DNA from: an uncultured Eubacteriales bacterium
GTDB taxonomy: Bacteria; Bacillota; Clostridia; Oscillospirales; Acutalibacteraceae
DNA length: 64,000 nt
Assembly (NCBI GenBank): GCA_900314355.1
Contig: OMUY01000016.1
Location: forward strand, 104,713 to 168,712
Direction: 5' to 3'
The position numbers were made by a program, and so were the translations under genes. The notes under the pieces were generated by a model that did no database searches, had not been told where the DNA came from, and worked only from the letters and a program-made list of their open reading frames with translations. Positions 7,627 to 17,124 of this stretch are shown here, piece after piece; the stretch's first letter is position 1; the number at the start of each line of letters is the position of its first letter.

Positions 7627-8829
7627 ATGGGATTAAACGATACGCCGTCAGGCGACAGAACTCACATTGGCTTTTTCGGACTCAGAAACGCCGGCAAGTC
7701 AAGTCTTGTAAACGCTTTTACTTCGCAGGAATTATCGGTTGTCTCCGATATTAAGGGAACTACGACAGACCCTGTCCAAAAATCCATGGAGCTTCTGCCT
7801 CTCGGACCTGTCGTAATAATAGACACTCCAGGATATGACGACGAGGGTTCTCTCGGAGAAAAAAGAGTTCACGCCGCGAAAAGAATACTCAACAGAACCG
7901 ACATCGCGGTGCTTGTTACAGACGCTGCATCGCCTTTAACGCATCTTGAAAAAGAGCTTATTTCAATTTTTGAGGAAAAAGAAATAGCTTACGTAATCGC
8001 GGAAAATAAATCCGACCTTCTCGAAAAAATTCCTTCCGACGACGACAGGCACATATACGTTTCGGCTAAAAACAAGACGGGAATTGAAAAATTAAAAAAC
8101 AAAGTCGCTTCTTTAATGAAAAATGAGCTTCTTTCAACAGACCTTCTCGCGGGGCTGGTCAAAAAAAACGAGACGGTAATTTTGGTAACGCCTATAGACG
8201 ACGCGGCTCCTAAAGGAAGGATGATTCTTCCCGAACAGATGGGAATAAGGGACGCGCTTGATTCGGACGCGATATGCGTAGTAGTAAAGGAGACGAATTT
8301 AAAGCAGGCGCTTGAACAGATACCAGGCGTATCGCTTGTCGTTACCGATTCTCAGGCATTTGAGATAGTGTCGTCATTAGTCCCCGAGAACATTCCGCTC
8401 ACGTCTTTTTCCATATTAATGGCTAAATACAAAGGCTTTCTGGAAGGCGCCGTGGAAGGCGTTACGGCTATATCCGAACTTAAAGACGGAGACAATGTTC
8501 TTATTTCGGAAGGATGCACGCATCACAGACAGTGCGAGGATATAGGCACAGTTAAAATGCCCGGCTGGCTCACCGAAGCGAGCGGGGCCAAACTCAATTT
8601 CAGCTGGTCATCCGGAAGAGATTTCCCCGAGGATCTTTCAAAATACCGGCTTGTTGTTCACTGCGGAGGCTGTATGCTTCCGTCAAGAGAATTGACGTAC
8701 AGAATGAAATGCGCTCACGACCAGGGCGTTCCTTTTACAAATTACGGTATATCAATAGCATATATGCACGGCATTTTAAAAAGAGCCTTATCGGTATTTC
8801 CGGAACTTGCGTCTAAGATAAAAGACTGA
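7627..8829 (+). CDS. hydF: [FeFe]-hydrogenase H-cluster maturation GTPase HydF
   Basis: The protein has 400 residues. An N-terminal GTPase domain has P-loop GLRNAGKSS, the GTTTDP switch, DTPG and NKSD. A dimerisation domain follows, then the C-terminal cluster-binding motif C297-x-H299-x45-H345-C346-xx-C349, which ligates a [4Fe-4S] cluster in HydF. HydF is the scaffold that receives the diiron CO/CN precursor from HydE and HydG and delivers it to hydrogenase. Start at ATG 7627 is chosen; GAGAGG lies upstream. HydE and HydG are absent from the window, and the next genes are nitrogenase-like, which is unusual for hydF. Confidence 0.92.
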   Translation: MGLNDTPSGDRTHIGFFGLRNAGKSSLVNAFTSQELSVVSDIKGTTTDPVQKSMELLPLGPVVIIDTPGYDDEGSLGEKRVHAAKRILNRTDIAVLVTDAASPLTHLEKELISIFEEKEIAYVIAENKSDLLEKIPSDDDRHIYVSAKNKTGIEKLKNKVASLMKNELLSTDLLAGLVKKNETVILVTPIDDAAPKGRMILPEQMGIRDALDSDAICVVVKETNLKQALEQIPGVSLVVTDSQAFEIVSSLVPENIPLTSFSILMAKYKGFLEGAVEGVTAISELKDGDNVLISEGCTHHRQCEDIGTVKMPGWLTEASGAKLNFSWSSGRDFPEDLSKYRLVVHCGGCMLPSRELTYRMKCAHDQGVPFTNYGISIAYMHGILKRALSVFPELASKIKD

Positions 8830-8840
8830 AAACATATTAA

Positions 8841-8879
8841 CGCCGAAGTTTGAATAATCTGTTGGATTATTTGTCGGCG
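8841..8879 (+). promoter_or_regulatory. Intercistronic stem-loop between hydF and the NifH-like gene
   Basis: CGCCGA (8841-8846) pairs with TCGGCG (8874-8879). An inner AATAATC/GATTATT helix (8853-8859/8865-8871) stacks on it. No T-run follows, so it is more likely an mRNA processing or stabilising element than a terminator. Confidence 0.5.
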
Positions 8880-8916
8880 CTGTAGTAAAACTAAAATTAC
8901 AAGGAATTTAATCATC

Positions 8917-9672
8917 ATGGTAAAAATCGCTGTTTACGGAAAAGGCGGAATAGGAAAATCCACGACAGTTTCCAATATGTCGGCATGTCTCGCGGACAAG
9001 GGATTAAAGGTTCTTCAAATCGGCTGCGACCCTAAAGCGGATTCCACTTTGTCGCTTCACGGAGGAGTAAGGCTGCCGTCCGTCCTCGATTTGATAAGAG
9101 AAAAAGACGATGATTTTACGCTCGACGATATGATAATCAAAGGCTACAAGGGAGTTCTCTGCGCTGAGGCCGGCGGGCCGGTGCCTGGAGTCGGGTGCGC
9201 GGGCAGAGGAGTAATCACCGCTCTTGAAAAGCTTCAGGATAAAGGCGTTTACGAAAAATACCATCCCGACGTCGTTTTCTACGATGTCCTCGGCGACGTT
9301 GTCTGCGGAGGATTTTCAATGCCGATGAGAAAAGGATACGCGGATAAAATATACATTGTCACATCGGGCGAGAATATGTCAATTTACGCTGCCGCCAATA
9401 TAGCTGCGGCTTCAAGAAATTTCGCGTCGAGAGGATACGCCCCGCTCGGAGGATTTATTCTCAACAGGAGAAATGTGAAAAACGAGGATGAAAAAGTAAA
9501 AGAGCTTTGCGCTGATTTCGATTCAAAGATAATTGGAGCGATAGACCGCTCTCAACTGATACTTACAGCAGAGGAAAAGGGGAAAACGGCTGTGGAGCTT
9601 TTCCCCGATTCCGATATAGCGGACGAATACCGCATTCTCGCGGAAAATATTCTTCTCGATTTAAAAAAATGA
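8917..9672 (+). CDS. NifH-like Fe protein (nitrogenase reductase superfamily)
   Basis: The protein has 251 residues versus about 290 for NifH. The P-loop is GKGGIGKST (8-16). Cys94 in GVGCAGRGV and Cys130 in [11 protein letters not shown] are the two ligands that bridge a [4Fe-4S] cluster between subunits. Arg97 corresponds to the Arg contacting the partner. So it is an ATP-driven one-electron donor of the NifH/BchL/CfbC type. The ribosome-binding site AAGGA precedes it. Its stop overlaps the next ATG by four bases, tying it to the component-1-like genes. No NifE, N, B or V genes are nearby, so true N2 fixation is not supported. Confidence 0.9.
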   Translation: MVKIAVYGKGGIGKSTTVSNMSACLADKGLKVLQIGCDPKADSTLSLHGGVRLPSVLDLIREKDDDFTLDDMIIKGYKGVLCAEAGGPVPGVGCAGRGVITALEKLQDKGVYEKYHPDVVFYDVLGDVVCGGFSMPMRKGYADKIYIVTSGENMSIYAAANIAAASRNFASRGYAPLGGFILNRRNVKNEDEKVKELCADFDSKIIGAIDRSQLILTAEEKGKTAVELFPDSDIADEYRILAENILLDLKK

Positions 9673-11006
9673 TAATAAGCGCAAACAATCAAAAACGCTC
9701 TGTGCCGGAAATAAAAATATCTGATTTCAAATATCCGACGTCTTTTAAAGAAACACTCGATTATTCTTCTCCGGCGAGGGGAAAATGGAACATAGTTCAG
9801 ACTGCTTTTTTGATTCCCGAATCCCACCAGATATATATCTGCGCTCAGGGATGTCTCAGGGGAGTGGTTTTAACGGCAGCCGAGATGAATTGTATGGACA
9901 GGCTTTCATGGATATCCGTATGTGAAAATGATTTTTTTGACGGCGGACTTGAAGACGACGTTATTTCGGGAGCAGACGACATAATTTCCAACATGGACAA
10001 AAAACCGAAAGCCGTAGTGCTCGTCTACTCCTGCATGCACCTTTTCGCCGGTTCGGATATAGAAATGATCACAGACTCCATGAATAAAAAATTTCCCGAT
10101 ATTAAATTTATAACGGGATATATGCAGCCTGTCAGAAGAAAATCATTATCTCCCGATGAGCTTATGAGGTGTCAGATATATTCCTGCCTTGAAAAAACCG
10201 GGTGCGACGAAAATTCAGTAAATATTATCGGCAGCAATTTCAAAACAGACGACGATTCCGAGCTGAAAATTTCTTTGAAAAACGCCGGAATAAATATAAG
10301 GGATATCACCGAAGCCAAAACATACGGCGAATTTCTCGAAATGGGCAATTCTCGGCTTAATATATTGTACGATAAAGCCGCAATTCCGGCGGCGAAACAG
10401 TTGAAAAAAAGACTCGGAACGGATTTTGTTTATATCCCGAGAACTTACGATTTTGAAAAGACCGAAGAAAATTACAAATTGCTTTTTTCCAAACTCAATC
10501 TGCCTCTGCCGGACTTTTCCGAATACAAAGAAAGAGCGGCAAAATCCGTTATAAACGCGAAAAAGATTTTAGGTTCCGTTCCGATTGAAATTGACGCTTT
10601 GTCTACAACAGCGCCTGTGTCGCTTGCTCTTTTTCTCTGTGAAAATAACTTCAATGTGACAAAAATATATCTTGACGCTGTCTCATCTGACGAAGAAAAG
10701 GCGTTTGACAAACTCAAAAAAATATCTCCGGAAATATCCGTTTCTCCTCTGCACGACCCGGCTATGAGATTTATGAATACTATCTCGGCCGAAAGTAAAA
10801 AGAATAAAATCCTGGCGTTCGGACAGCAGGCCGCTTATTTTGCGGATACCGGTTATTTCGTAAATACTGTTGAGGGAGAAGGACGCTACGGATTTTCGGA
10901 AATTGAAAAGACGATGAATCTTTTGACCGACGCGTTCTTAAACGAAAAGGATATGCTCAAAACCGTTTCAATAAAGGGATTGGAGTGTGATTCCTGCTTA
11001 TGCTGA
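9669..11006 (+). CDS. Nitrogenase component-1-like protein A1 (NifD/NifE/BchN fold)
   Basis: The protein has 445 residues of the oxidoreductase/nitrogenase component 1 superfamily. Candidate cluster ligands are Cys58/Cys62 (ICAQGCLRG), Cys85 and Cys122 ([11 protein letters not shown], the position of the C-x-x-x-x-G-D motif of NifD/K). The C-terminus is Cys-rich (ECDSCLC), which is unusual for the family. It overlaps the Fe-protein gene by four bases and the next gene by seven. It resembles the gene at 12163 in the layout of its N-terminal half, so the operon encodes two related pairs. Substrate and cofactor are unknown. Confidence 0.8.
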   Translation: MIISANNQKRSVPEIKISDFKYPTSFKETLDYSSPARGKWNIVQTAFLIPESHQIYICAQGCLRGVVLTAAEMNCMDRLSWISVCENDFFDGGLEDDVISGADDIISNMDKKPKAVVLVYSCMHLFAGSDIEMITDSMNKKFPDIKFITGYMQPVRRKSLSPDELMRCQIYSCLEKTGCDENSVNIIGSNFKTDDDSELKISLKNAGINIRDITEAKTYGEFLEMGNSRLNILYDKAAIPAAKQLKKRLGTDFVYIPRTYDFEKTEENYKLLFSKLNLPLPDFSEYKERAAKSVINAKKILGSVPIEIDALSTTAPVSLALFLCENNFNVTKIYLDAVSSDEEKAFDKLKKISPEISVSPLHDPAMRFMNTISAESKKNKILAFGQQAAYFADTGYFVNTVEGEGRYGFSEIEKTMNLLTDAFLNEKDMLKTVSIKGLECDSCLC

Positions 11007-12154
11007 GACACGCCTCGATAACGTCTATTTACGCCGCCGACACTTCTGGAGTCGCGTCAGCGCTTTTTGAGCTCGGCGGACTTACGGTAATTCACGATCC
11101 GTCGGGATGTAATTCTACATATACTACTCACGATGAGCCGAGATGGGCTGATTTTGACTCTATGTTCTACGTCTCCGGACTTACGGAAAAAGACGCGATA
11201 ATGGGAAATGACGAGAAAGTCATATCCGATCTCGCATATACGGCAGAACGTTTAAATCCCGAATTTATAGCGATATGCGGCTCTCCGATGCCGATGATGG
11301 TCGGCACGGATTTCGACGCCCTCGCTTATGAAACGGAAAAAAGAACAGGTATAAAGACGTTCGCTTTTCATACAAACGGAATGAACGACTATATTTCCGG
11401 CGAGGAGGAAGCTTTTTACGAACTCGTAAAATATTATTCAATAGAAAAACATTCAGAAGAAAGCGGCGATTTTCTCGTAAATGTCATAGGCGCGACACCT
11501 ATTGATATGACTGATTATTCTCACATCAAATCAATTTCCGATTTTCTTGAAAAACACAAAATGAAATTAAATTCATGCCTTTCAATGGGCTGCAAAATTC
11601 CGGACATTGAGAAAATTCCGGACGCGGACGCGAATTTGGCGGTATCATATTCGGGAATAAAAGCGTGTGAATATCTGAATAAAAAATTCGGTCAGAATTA
11701 CGCGGCGGGTCTTCCTTTCGGCGAAAAATTTTCCGAAAAGCTTGCCGACGCTTTGAAATCAGGAAAAAATATAAATCTGTTCAACCGAGATTTCGGTTCC
11801 GGTTTTCCCGATATCGTAATTGAGGGCGAGTCCGTTTTTTCTCTTTCGCTTTCATCGGCGCTTTATGACGATTTCAATATCGGTTCGTCCGTAATCTGCC
11901 CGTTGAAAACAGATAAAAATTTTCTCGGGAAAAATGATTTCTCAGTATCCGATGAAAATGAAGAAAAAAAGATATACAAAAATTTTAAGACAGCAGTGGC
12001 GGACAATCTTTATAAACCTATCATTCCGAAAAACTGCCGTTTCGTATCCCTGCCGTCCGTCGGATTTTCCGGCAGATGCTTTCTCGGACAGATACCCGAT
12101 TTAAGCAGAAAATCGGATTTTCAAAATCTCGTAAAAAAAATAATTTCTAAATAA
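11000..12154 (+). CDS. Nitrogenase component-1-like protein B1 (NifK/NifN/BchB-like partner)
   Basis: The protein has 384 residues. It begins almost at the fold, with no long N-terminal arm. Key segments are LFELGGLTVIHDPSGCNST (Cys37), DEPRW, AIMGNDEKV and ICGSPMPMMVGTDF (Cys93). These match the P-cluster-side cysteine and the GxD motif of component 1 proteins. It overlaps the gene before it by seven bases, which suggests stoichiometric production with A1 as a heterodimer. It is clearly paralogous to the gene at 13431. Function beyond superfamily membership cannot be assigned. Confidence 0.78.
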   Translation: MLRHASITSIYAADTSGVASALFELGGLTVIHDPSGCNSTYTTHDEPRWADFDSMFYVSGLTEKDAIMGNDEKVISDLAYTAERLNPEFIAICGSPMPMMVGTDFDALAYETEKRTGIKTFAFHTNGMNDYISGEEEAFYELVKYYSIEKHSEESGDFLVNVIGATPIDMTDYSHIKSISDFLEKHKMKLNSCLSMGCKIPDIEKIPDADANLAVSYSGIKACEYLNKKFGQNYAAGLPFGEKFSEKLADALKSGKNINLFNRDFGSGFPDIVIEGESVFSLSLSSALYDDFNIGSSVICPLKTDKNFLGKNDFSVSDENEEKKIYKNFKTAVADNLYKPIIPKNCRFVSLPSVGFSGRCFLGQIPDLSRKSDFQNLVKKIISK

Positions 12155-12162
12155 TATCGTCT

Positions 12163-13434
12163 ATGAATAATGCAGAATATTTCACAACCGGCTGTCTTGC
12201 CGAATATGGACCCGACATGATTCCCGACTTGTACAAAAGCGCAAGTCATCTTATTTATTCGTCTCCCGCATCGCTCGCGTTCAATTCGCCAGGCGCGTCG
12301 GGATTCGGAGTAAAAAGAGCGGGACTTTCCGTTCCTGGCTCTGTAATGCTTCTTGTTTCGCCCGGATGCTGCGGCAGAAACACGACGCTTGAAAGCGTAA
12401 GAGACGGCTATTCGGACAGGTTTTATTTTCTCGAGCTTGATGACACCGATATAATAACGGGCAGGTATCAGGAAAAAATTCCGCGCGCGTGCCGTGAAAT
12501 AGCCGGGCAGAGAGATGAAAAACCGTCGGCTGTCATGATATGCGTAACGTGTGTAGACGCTCTTCTCGGTACAGACGCGGAAGCTCTTGTCAAAGAATCG
12601 GAAAATGAATGCGGTCTGCCGGTCGCCGCCTGCTATATGTACGCTTTGACGAGGGATTCAACTCTGCCGCCAATGGTATCTGTCAGAAAATCGGTCTATT
12701 CGCTTTTGAAAAAAAAGGAAAGACGCCCCGATGAGATTAATATTCTCGGATATTTTTCGCCGGTAGACAGGTCGAGCGAGCTTTTTGAAATACTCGAAAG
12801 CGCGGGAATAAAAAAAATTCGTGAAATTTCAAGGTGTAAAGATATAAGCGAATATTATGACATGGCGAGGGCGAATTTTTCACTCGTTCTCGATTCAAGC
12901 TCAAATTACGCCGCCGACGATATGATGAAGCGTCTCGGCATTCCGTATATCGAAATTGTCAGAACATACGATATAGATAAGATAGATAAAACTTACAGAT
13001 CTCTTTGTTCCGCGATAGGCGCGAAGGCTGAAACCGAAAAATATTATTCCTCCGCAAAATCGGAAATAGAAAAGGCAAAGCGGAAAAATCCCGTTTTTTC
13101 TGTAGGCGAGACTTTAAACGCGGATGCGTTTGATTTGACTTTGTCTTTATTGAGGTACGGGTTTAAAGTGTCGGAAATTTTCGGTACGCCTTCAAAATAC
13201 AATTACGGTATGATAAAAAAAATCGCCGCGATTTCTCCTGATACGAAAGTATATTCGAATCTTTCACCGTCGATGCTTTTCTACGATGAGAATGAGAATA
13301 AATGCGACATATCTGTCGGAAAAGACGCTTCTTATTATCATTCAAACGCGGAAAAAATATTGTGGGCTGATGAAATACAGCCGTTCGGATTTGCAGGAGT
13401 AAGAAAGCTTTTTGAAGAAATAAACAGTCTATGA
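12163..13434 (+). CDS. Nitrogenase component-1-like protein A2
   Basis: The protein has 423 residues. The N-terminal half aligns by eye with A1: SPGCCGRNTTLES carries Cys69/Cys70, and ICVTCVDALLGTD carries Cys127/Cys130. A Cys equivalent to A1 Cys85 is not seen. It also has extra features near the start (TTGCLAEYGPDMIPDLYKS). It begins eight bases after B1 and overlaps B2 by four. By analogy with NifDK/NifEN, one pair could be catalytic and the other a cofactor scaffold; which is which is not visible. Confidence 0.77.
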   Translation: MNNAEYFTTGCLAEYGPDMIPDLYKSASHLIYSSPASLAFNSPGASGFGVKRAGLSVPGSVMLLVSPGCCGRNTTLESVRDGYSDRFYFLELDDTDIITGRYQEKIPRACREIAGQRDEKPSAVMICVTCVDALLGTDAEALVKESENECGLPVAACYMYALTRDSTLPPMVSVRKSVYSLLKKKERRPDEINILGYFSPVDRSSELFEILESAGIKKIREISRCKDISEYYDMARANFSLVLDSSSNYAADDMMKRLGIPYIEIVRTYDIDKIDKTYRSLCSAIGAKAETEKYYSSAKSEIEKAKRKNPVFSVGETLNADAFDLTLSLLRYGFKVSEIFGTPSKYNYGMIKKIAAISPDTKVYSNLSPSMLFYDENENKCDISVGKDASYYHSNAEKILWADEIQPFGFAGVRKLFEEINSL

Positions 13435-14474
13435 AAAATTTATACAAAATGATCTCTCCGTTTTCTCCCGACCAGTCGGGGGCGGTATCTGTTCTCTATG
13501 AGCTTGGTGGCGTAGTCGCTGTTCTCGACGCCGGCGGATGCGCCGGAAATATATGCGGATTTGACGAACCGAGATGGATGACAAAAAAATCTGCCGTATT
13601 TTCCGCCGGTCTGAGGGATATGGACGCGATTATGGGCAGGGACGAGCTTCTCGCCGAAAAACTCAAAGCGGCGTGCGAAAAAATTGACCCTGAATTTTGC
13701 GCCGTCGTAGGGACCCCGGCGCCTGCAATAATCGGAACCGATTTTGACTCTTTAAGACAGATGATTGAAGAGATGACAGGCAAAAAAACGGTATGTGTAG
13801 AGACGACAGGAACAAAATATTTTGATTCGGGCGAGGAAAAAGCCTACCTTGACCTTTTCAAAACATTCGCCGAAAAGAAATTTGACGCCGTAGAGGGAAA
13901 AACAGGCGTAGTCGGAGTGACGCCTCTTGAGTTTTCCTGCCTTGACGCGGACAAAAAAATAAGGAATGTAAAGGGCTTTGAAAACGCCGTATGCTTCGGA
14001 TATAATTCCGGGCTTGACGAAATCGTAAAAGCGTCAGAATGTGAAAAGCTTGTCGCGGCTTCTCCGTCGGCTGTAAAAGCGTGCGAATATCTCAGCGCAA
14101 AATTTGATATTCCGTATGAAAAAGACCGCATATACATCCCCGAAAAAATAAAAAATAAATGCGAAAATATCAAAGATAAAAAAGTTCTTGTAATTACCGG
14201 GCAATTCATTTTTGAAAAGTTAAAAGATATTTTAAATAAAAACAACAATGAAGTGACTTTCGCCTCGTTTTTCATGACAAAAGGAAAAACGGATTATGAT
14301 ATTATAAAACTTTCGGACGAAGATTCTCTGACAGAATTGATCTCATCTTCGGAATTTGACGAGGTTATAGGCGATGCCGCTTTTGAAAAAATATACAGAA
14401 AATTCGCATTGAATAAAACAAGCGAATTTACGGATTTTCCTTCGTTTTCGGTATCGGGACGTCTGACGGATTAA
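13431..14474 (+). CDS. Nitrogenase component-1-like protein B2
   Basis: The protein has 347 residues and is paralogous to B1. Shared segments are LYELGGVVAVLDAGGC (Cys37), DEPRWM, MDAIMGRDELL and GTPAPAIIGTDFDSL. Where B1 has Cys93, B2 has Val93, so one potential cluster ligand is lost, while an extra Cys42 appears. It is shorter than B1 at the C-terminus. The stop is followed after 46 bases by hypF. The asymmetry between B1 and B2 suggests the two heterodimers do different jobs. Confidence 0.77.
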   Translation: MKNLYKMISPFSPDQSGAVSVLYELGGVVAVLDAGGCAGNICGFDEPRWMTKKSAVFSAGLRDMDAIMGRDELLAEKLKAACEKIDPEFCAVVGTPAPAIIGTDFDSLRQMIEEMTGKKTVCVETTGTKYFDSGEEKAYLDLFKTFAEKKFDAVEGKTGVVGVTPLEFSCLDADKKIRNVKGFENAVCFGYNSGLDEIVKASECEKLVAASPSAVKACEYLSAKFDIPYEKDRIYIPEKIKNKCENIKDKKVLVITGQFIFEKLKDILNKNNNEVTFASFFMTKGKTDYDIIKLSDEDSLTELISSSEFDEVIGDAAFEKIYRKFALNKTSEFTDFPSFSVSGRLTD

Positions 14475-14520
14475 AATAAAGGCGGAAAAACCGAACGACG
14501 TTTTTTGAATATAATAAATT

Positions 14521-16827
14521 ATGAAAACATATCTCATCAGGCTTTACGGAATAGTTCAGGGCGTCGGCTTCAGACCGTTCGTCAAAAATCTCGCCGACTC
14601 TTATCTTGTAAAGGGAACAGTATCGAACAAAGGCTCATATGTCGAAATATACGCGCAGGGTGAAAATGCGGAAAATTTCATGTCAGACCTTACGGTGAAA
14701 AATCCGGAACGTTCGATTATTTTAAAAAAAGACGTAAAGACTCTTGATCTCGATAAATATTCGTCGTTTGAAATAATCGGTTCCGAACACGAGACCGGCG
14801 ATATTTTCGTCTCGCCCGACATAGCGACTTGTCCGGAATGCAAAAGGGAACTGTATGACAAGACCAACAGACGCTACCTTCATCCGTTTATCAACTGCAC
14901 TCAGTGCGGACCGAGACTTACTATTCTCGATTCCATGCCTTACGACCGCGAGCGCACTTCAATGGCGGAATTTCCGATGTGCGAAAAGTGTGAAAAGGAA
15001 TATTATGACCCGTCGTCAAGACGTTTTGACGCTCAGCCGGTATGCTGCAACGACTGCGGCCCAAAGCTTTATATAGTCGGAAAAGACATAACCGGTCTCG
15101 ACGCCGTCAGATATTCGAGAGAGCTTATAATGTCCGGAAAAATCGTCGCGGTCAAAGGAATAGGCGGGTTTCATCTCTGCTGCGACGCAAAAAACAGCGA
15201 GGCTGTAATCAGACTCAGAAAACTTAAAAACAGACCGCAGAAACCGTTTGCCGTGATGATGAAAGATATGGAAACGGCGGAGAAATACTGTGAGATTTCC
15301 AAAGAGGAAAAAAAACTTCTCGACTCATATCAAAAGCCGATAATATTACTGAAAAAGAAAAAGAGCTTTAAATTTGAAGCCGTCGCTCCCGGCAATCCAT
15401 TTCTGGGAGTAATGCTTCCGTATGCGCCTGTTCAGATGCTTCTTTTCTCTCTTCCAAATTCCGATTCAAATAATACTGTCGCCGACGACGGTATGACCGA
15501 CTGTTTCGTCATGACGAGCGGAAACGTTTCGGGTGCGCCGATTTGCAGGGACGACGAGACAGCTTTGGAGGAGATTGGATCTTTCTGCGACGCTGTTTTG
15601 TCTCACGACAGAAAAATCAGAATAAGAGCCGACGATTCCGTTGTGTCGTTCTTTTTTGGCAAACCGTATATGATAAGACGTTCAAGGGGATACGCTCCTC
15701 TTCCCGTCATCACTTCATTTTCTTCCGCACGCAGAGTTCTGGCAATAGGAGGCGAGCTTAAAAACACTTTCTGCTTAGCCCAAAACGATATGTATTACAT
15801 GTCGCCTTATGTCGGAGATTTAGCGGATATCAGAACCGTCAACGCGCTTGAGGAGACTGTGGGACGAATGGAAGAGCTTCTTGAAATTGAGCCCGATACG
15901 GTAGTATGTGACAAACATCCGCTCTACAACAGCGTTTCTGCCGCCGAAAAAACCTGGCTTCCTTTGGTCAGGGTTCAGCACCACTACGCCCATATTTTAT
16001 CTTGCATGGCGGAAAATGATTTAAGAGGCGCGGTTTTGGGGATTTCATTTGACGGAACAGGCTACGGAGACGACAAAACCGTATGGGGCGGAGAATTTTT
16101 TGTCTGCGATGAGAAAAATTACAAGAGAGCGGGACATATCTCACCTTTTTATCAGGTCGGCGGAGATCTTTCCGCGAAAGAGGGTTTCAGAATAGCCGCC
16201 GCGATGACTGAAAATTACGAAACGGCCGAAAAACTCGGTCTCTGCGACAAAAAAACTTTCGACTTGATAAAAGTCTGCGCTCAAAAAAATATTAATTCCG
16301 TTAAATCTACAAGCGCCGGCAGGCTTTTCGACGCTGTATCGGCAATTCTCGGAATAAAAAGAAAATCGACGTTTGAATCCGAAGCGGCTTCGTCTCTTCA
16401 ATCTTTCGCCGAGACAGATTCCGACGGAAACATAACGGATCTTGAGCCTTGTCTTTCCGAAAAAGATATAGAAAAATATTCGTTCCTTTCCGGGCGGGGA
16501 TCGGACGGACTGTGCGAAGCAAAAACGGATATTATTTTTAAAGATATCACGAATAAAGCTCTCGAAAACTATGACAGGCATTACCTCGCTTCTCTTTTTC
16601 ATAAAATGCTCGCGTCGTCTGTAGTAAACGTCTGCATTAATGTAAGAGAAAAGAGCCGTGTGAACAGAGTATGTCTTTCCGGAGGAGTATTTCAGAATAT
16701 ATATTTTCTGTCTCTTGTAAAGTCCGGTCTTGAAAAATCCGGTTTTGACGTATATATTCATTCTTTGATTCCGCCTAACGACGGCGGCATTGCTCTCGGA
16801 CAGGCTTATTACGGCATGAATATGTAA
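14521..16827 (+). CDS. hypF: Carbamoyltransferase HypF
   Basis: The protein has 768 residues, full length. It has an acylphosphatase domain (1-90, GIVQGVGFRPF with Arg18), four CxxC zinc-binding pairs starting at Cys104/Cys107 (CPECKRE, CTQCGP, CEKCEK, CNDCGP), a YrdC-like domain (DITGLDAVRYSREL onwards) and a Kae1-like domain (VQHHYAHILSCM, SGGVFQN). HypF turns carbamoyl phosphate into carbamoyl-AMP and transfers it to the HypE C-terminal Cys, the source of cyanide ligands. There is no clear ribosome-binding site. It follows the nitrogenase-like genes by 46 bases. Confidence 0.93.
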   Translation: MKTYLIRLYGIVQGVGFRPFVKNLADSYLVKGTVSNKGSYVEIYAQGENAENFMSDLTVKNPERSIILKKDVKTLDLDKYSSFEIIGSEHETGDIFVSPDIATCPECKRELYDKTNRRYLHPFINCTQCGPRLTILDSMPYDRERTSMAEFPMCEKCEKEYYDPSSRRFDAQPVCCNDCGPKLYIVGKDITGLDAVRYSRELIMSGKIVAVKGIGGFHLCCDAKNSEAVIRLRKLKNRPQKPFAVMMKDMETAEKYCEISKEEKKLLDSYQKPIILLKKKKSFKFEAVAPGNPFLGVMLPYAPVQMLLFSLPNSDSNNTVADDGMTDCFVMTSGNVSGAPICRDDETALEEIGSFCDAVLSHDRKIRIRADDSVVSFFFGKPYMIRRSRGYAPLPVITSFSSARRVLAIGGELKNTFCLAQNDMYYMSPYVGDLADIRTVNALEETVGRMEELLEIEPDTVVCDKHPLYNSVSAAEKTWLPLVRVQHHYAHILSCMAENDLRGAVLGISFDGTGYGDDKTVWGGEFFVCDEKNYKRAGHISPFYQVGGDLSAKEGFRIAAAMTENYETAEKLGLCDKKTFDLIKVCAQKNINSVKSTSAGRLFDAVSAILGIKRKSTFESEAASSLQSFAETDSDGNITDLEPCLSEKDIEKYSFLSGRGSDGLCEAKTDIIFKDITNKALENYDRHYLASLFHKMLASSVVNVCINVREKSRVNRVCLSGGVFQNIYFLSLVKSGLEKSGFDVYIHSLIPPNDGGIALGQAYYGMNM

Positions 16828-16911
16828 AAAGAAACCATAGTTAAATATTTAATTAACATTAATAAGTGATAATATAAAATTTGAAAAGCAAATTTCGGAG
16901 GAAAATTAAAA

Positions 16912-17124
16912 ATGTGTGTAGGTATTCAGGCAAAGGTTTTGTCGGTTGATGACGACACAGCCGTAGTTGACGCCACAGGGGCGAAAAGGGAAGTTTCGTC
17001 GGCTCTGCTTGACGATCTGGAGCCGGGCGATTACGTTATGGTTCACGCAGGCGTAGCTATAGCGAAGATTACATCGTCTTCAGACGAAGAGACCGAAGAA
17101 ATTCTTTCCGATAAAAAATCATGA
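16912..17124 (+). CDS. hypC: Hydrogenase maturation chaperone HypC
   Basis: The protein has 70 residues. The N-terminal MC with invariant Cys2 carries the Fe(CN)2CO unit with HypD. The family motif near HxGFA is present as VHAGVAIAKI. The usual MCLAVPG start reads MCVGIQAKV here, a modest departure. GGAGG (16897-16901) gives a strong ribosome-binding site. The stop overlaps hypD by four bases. Confidence 0.9.
   Translation: MCVGIQAKVLSVDDDTAVVDATGAKREVSSALLDDLEPGDYVMVHAGVAIAKITSSSDEETEEILSDKKS

Noticed and set aside
8917-14474. Genuine nitrogen-fixing nitrogenase (nifHDK)
   Set aside because: The component-1-like proteins are shorter (347-445 residues), have different cysteine patterns, and no nifB, nifE, nifN or nifV is present. 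Superfamily membership only is supported.
16141-16761. Long minus-strand frame of 206 codons inside hypF
   Set aside because: It is a shadow of hypF; its translation shows no recognisable domain and it has no ribosome-binding site.
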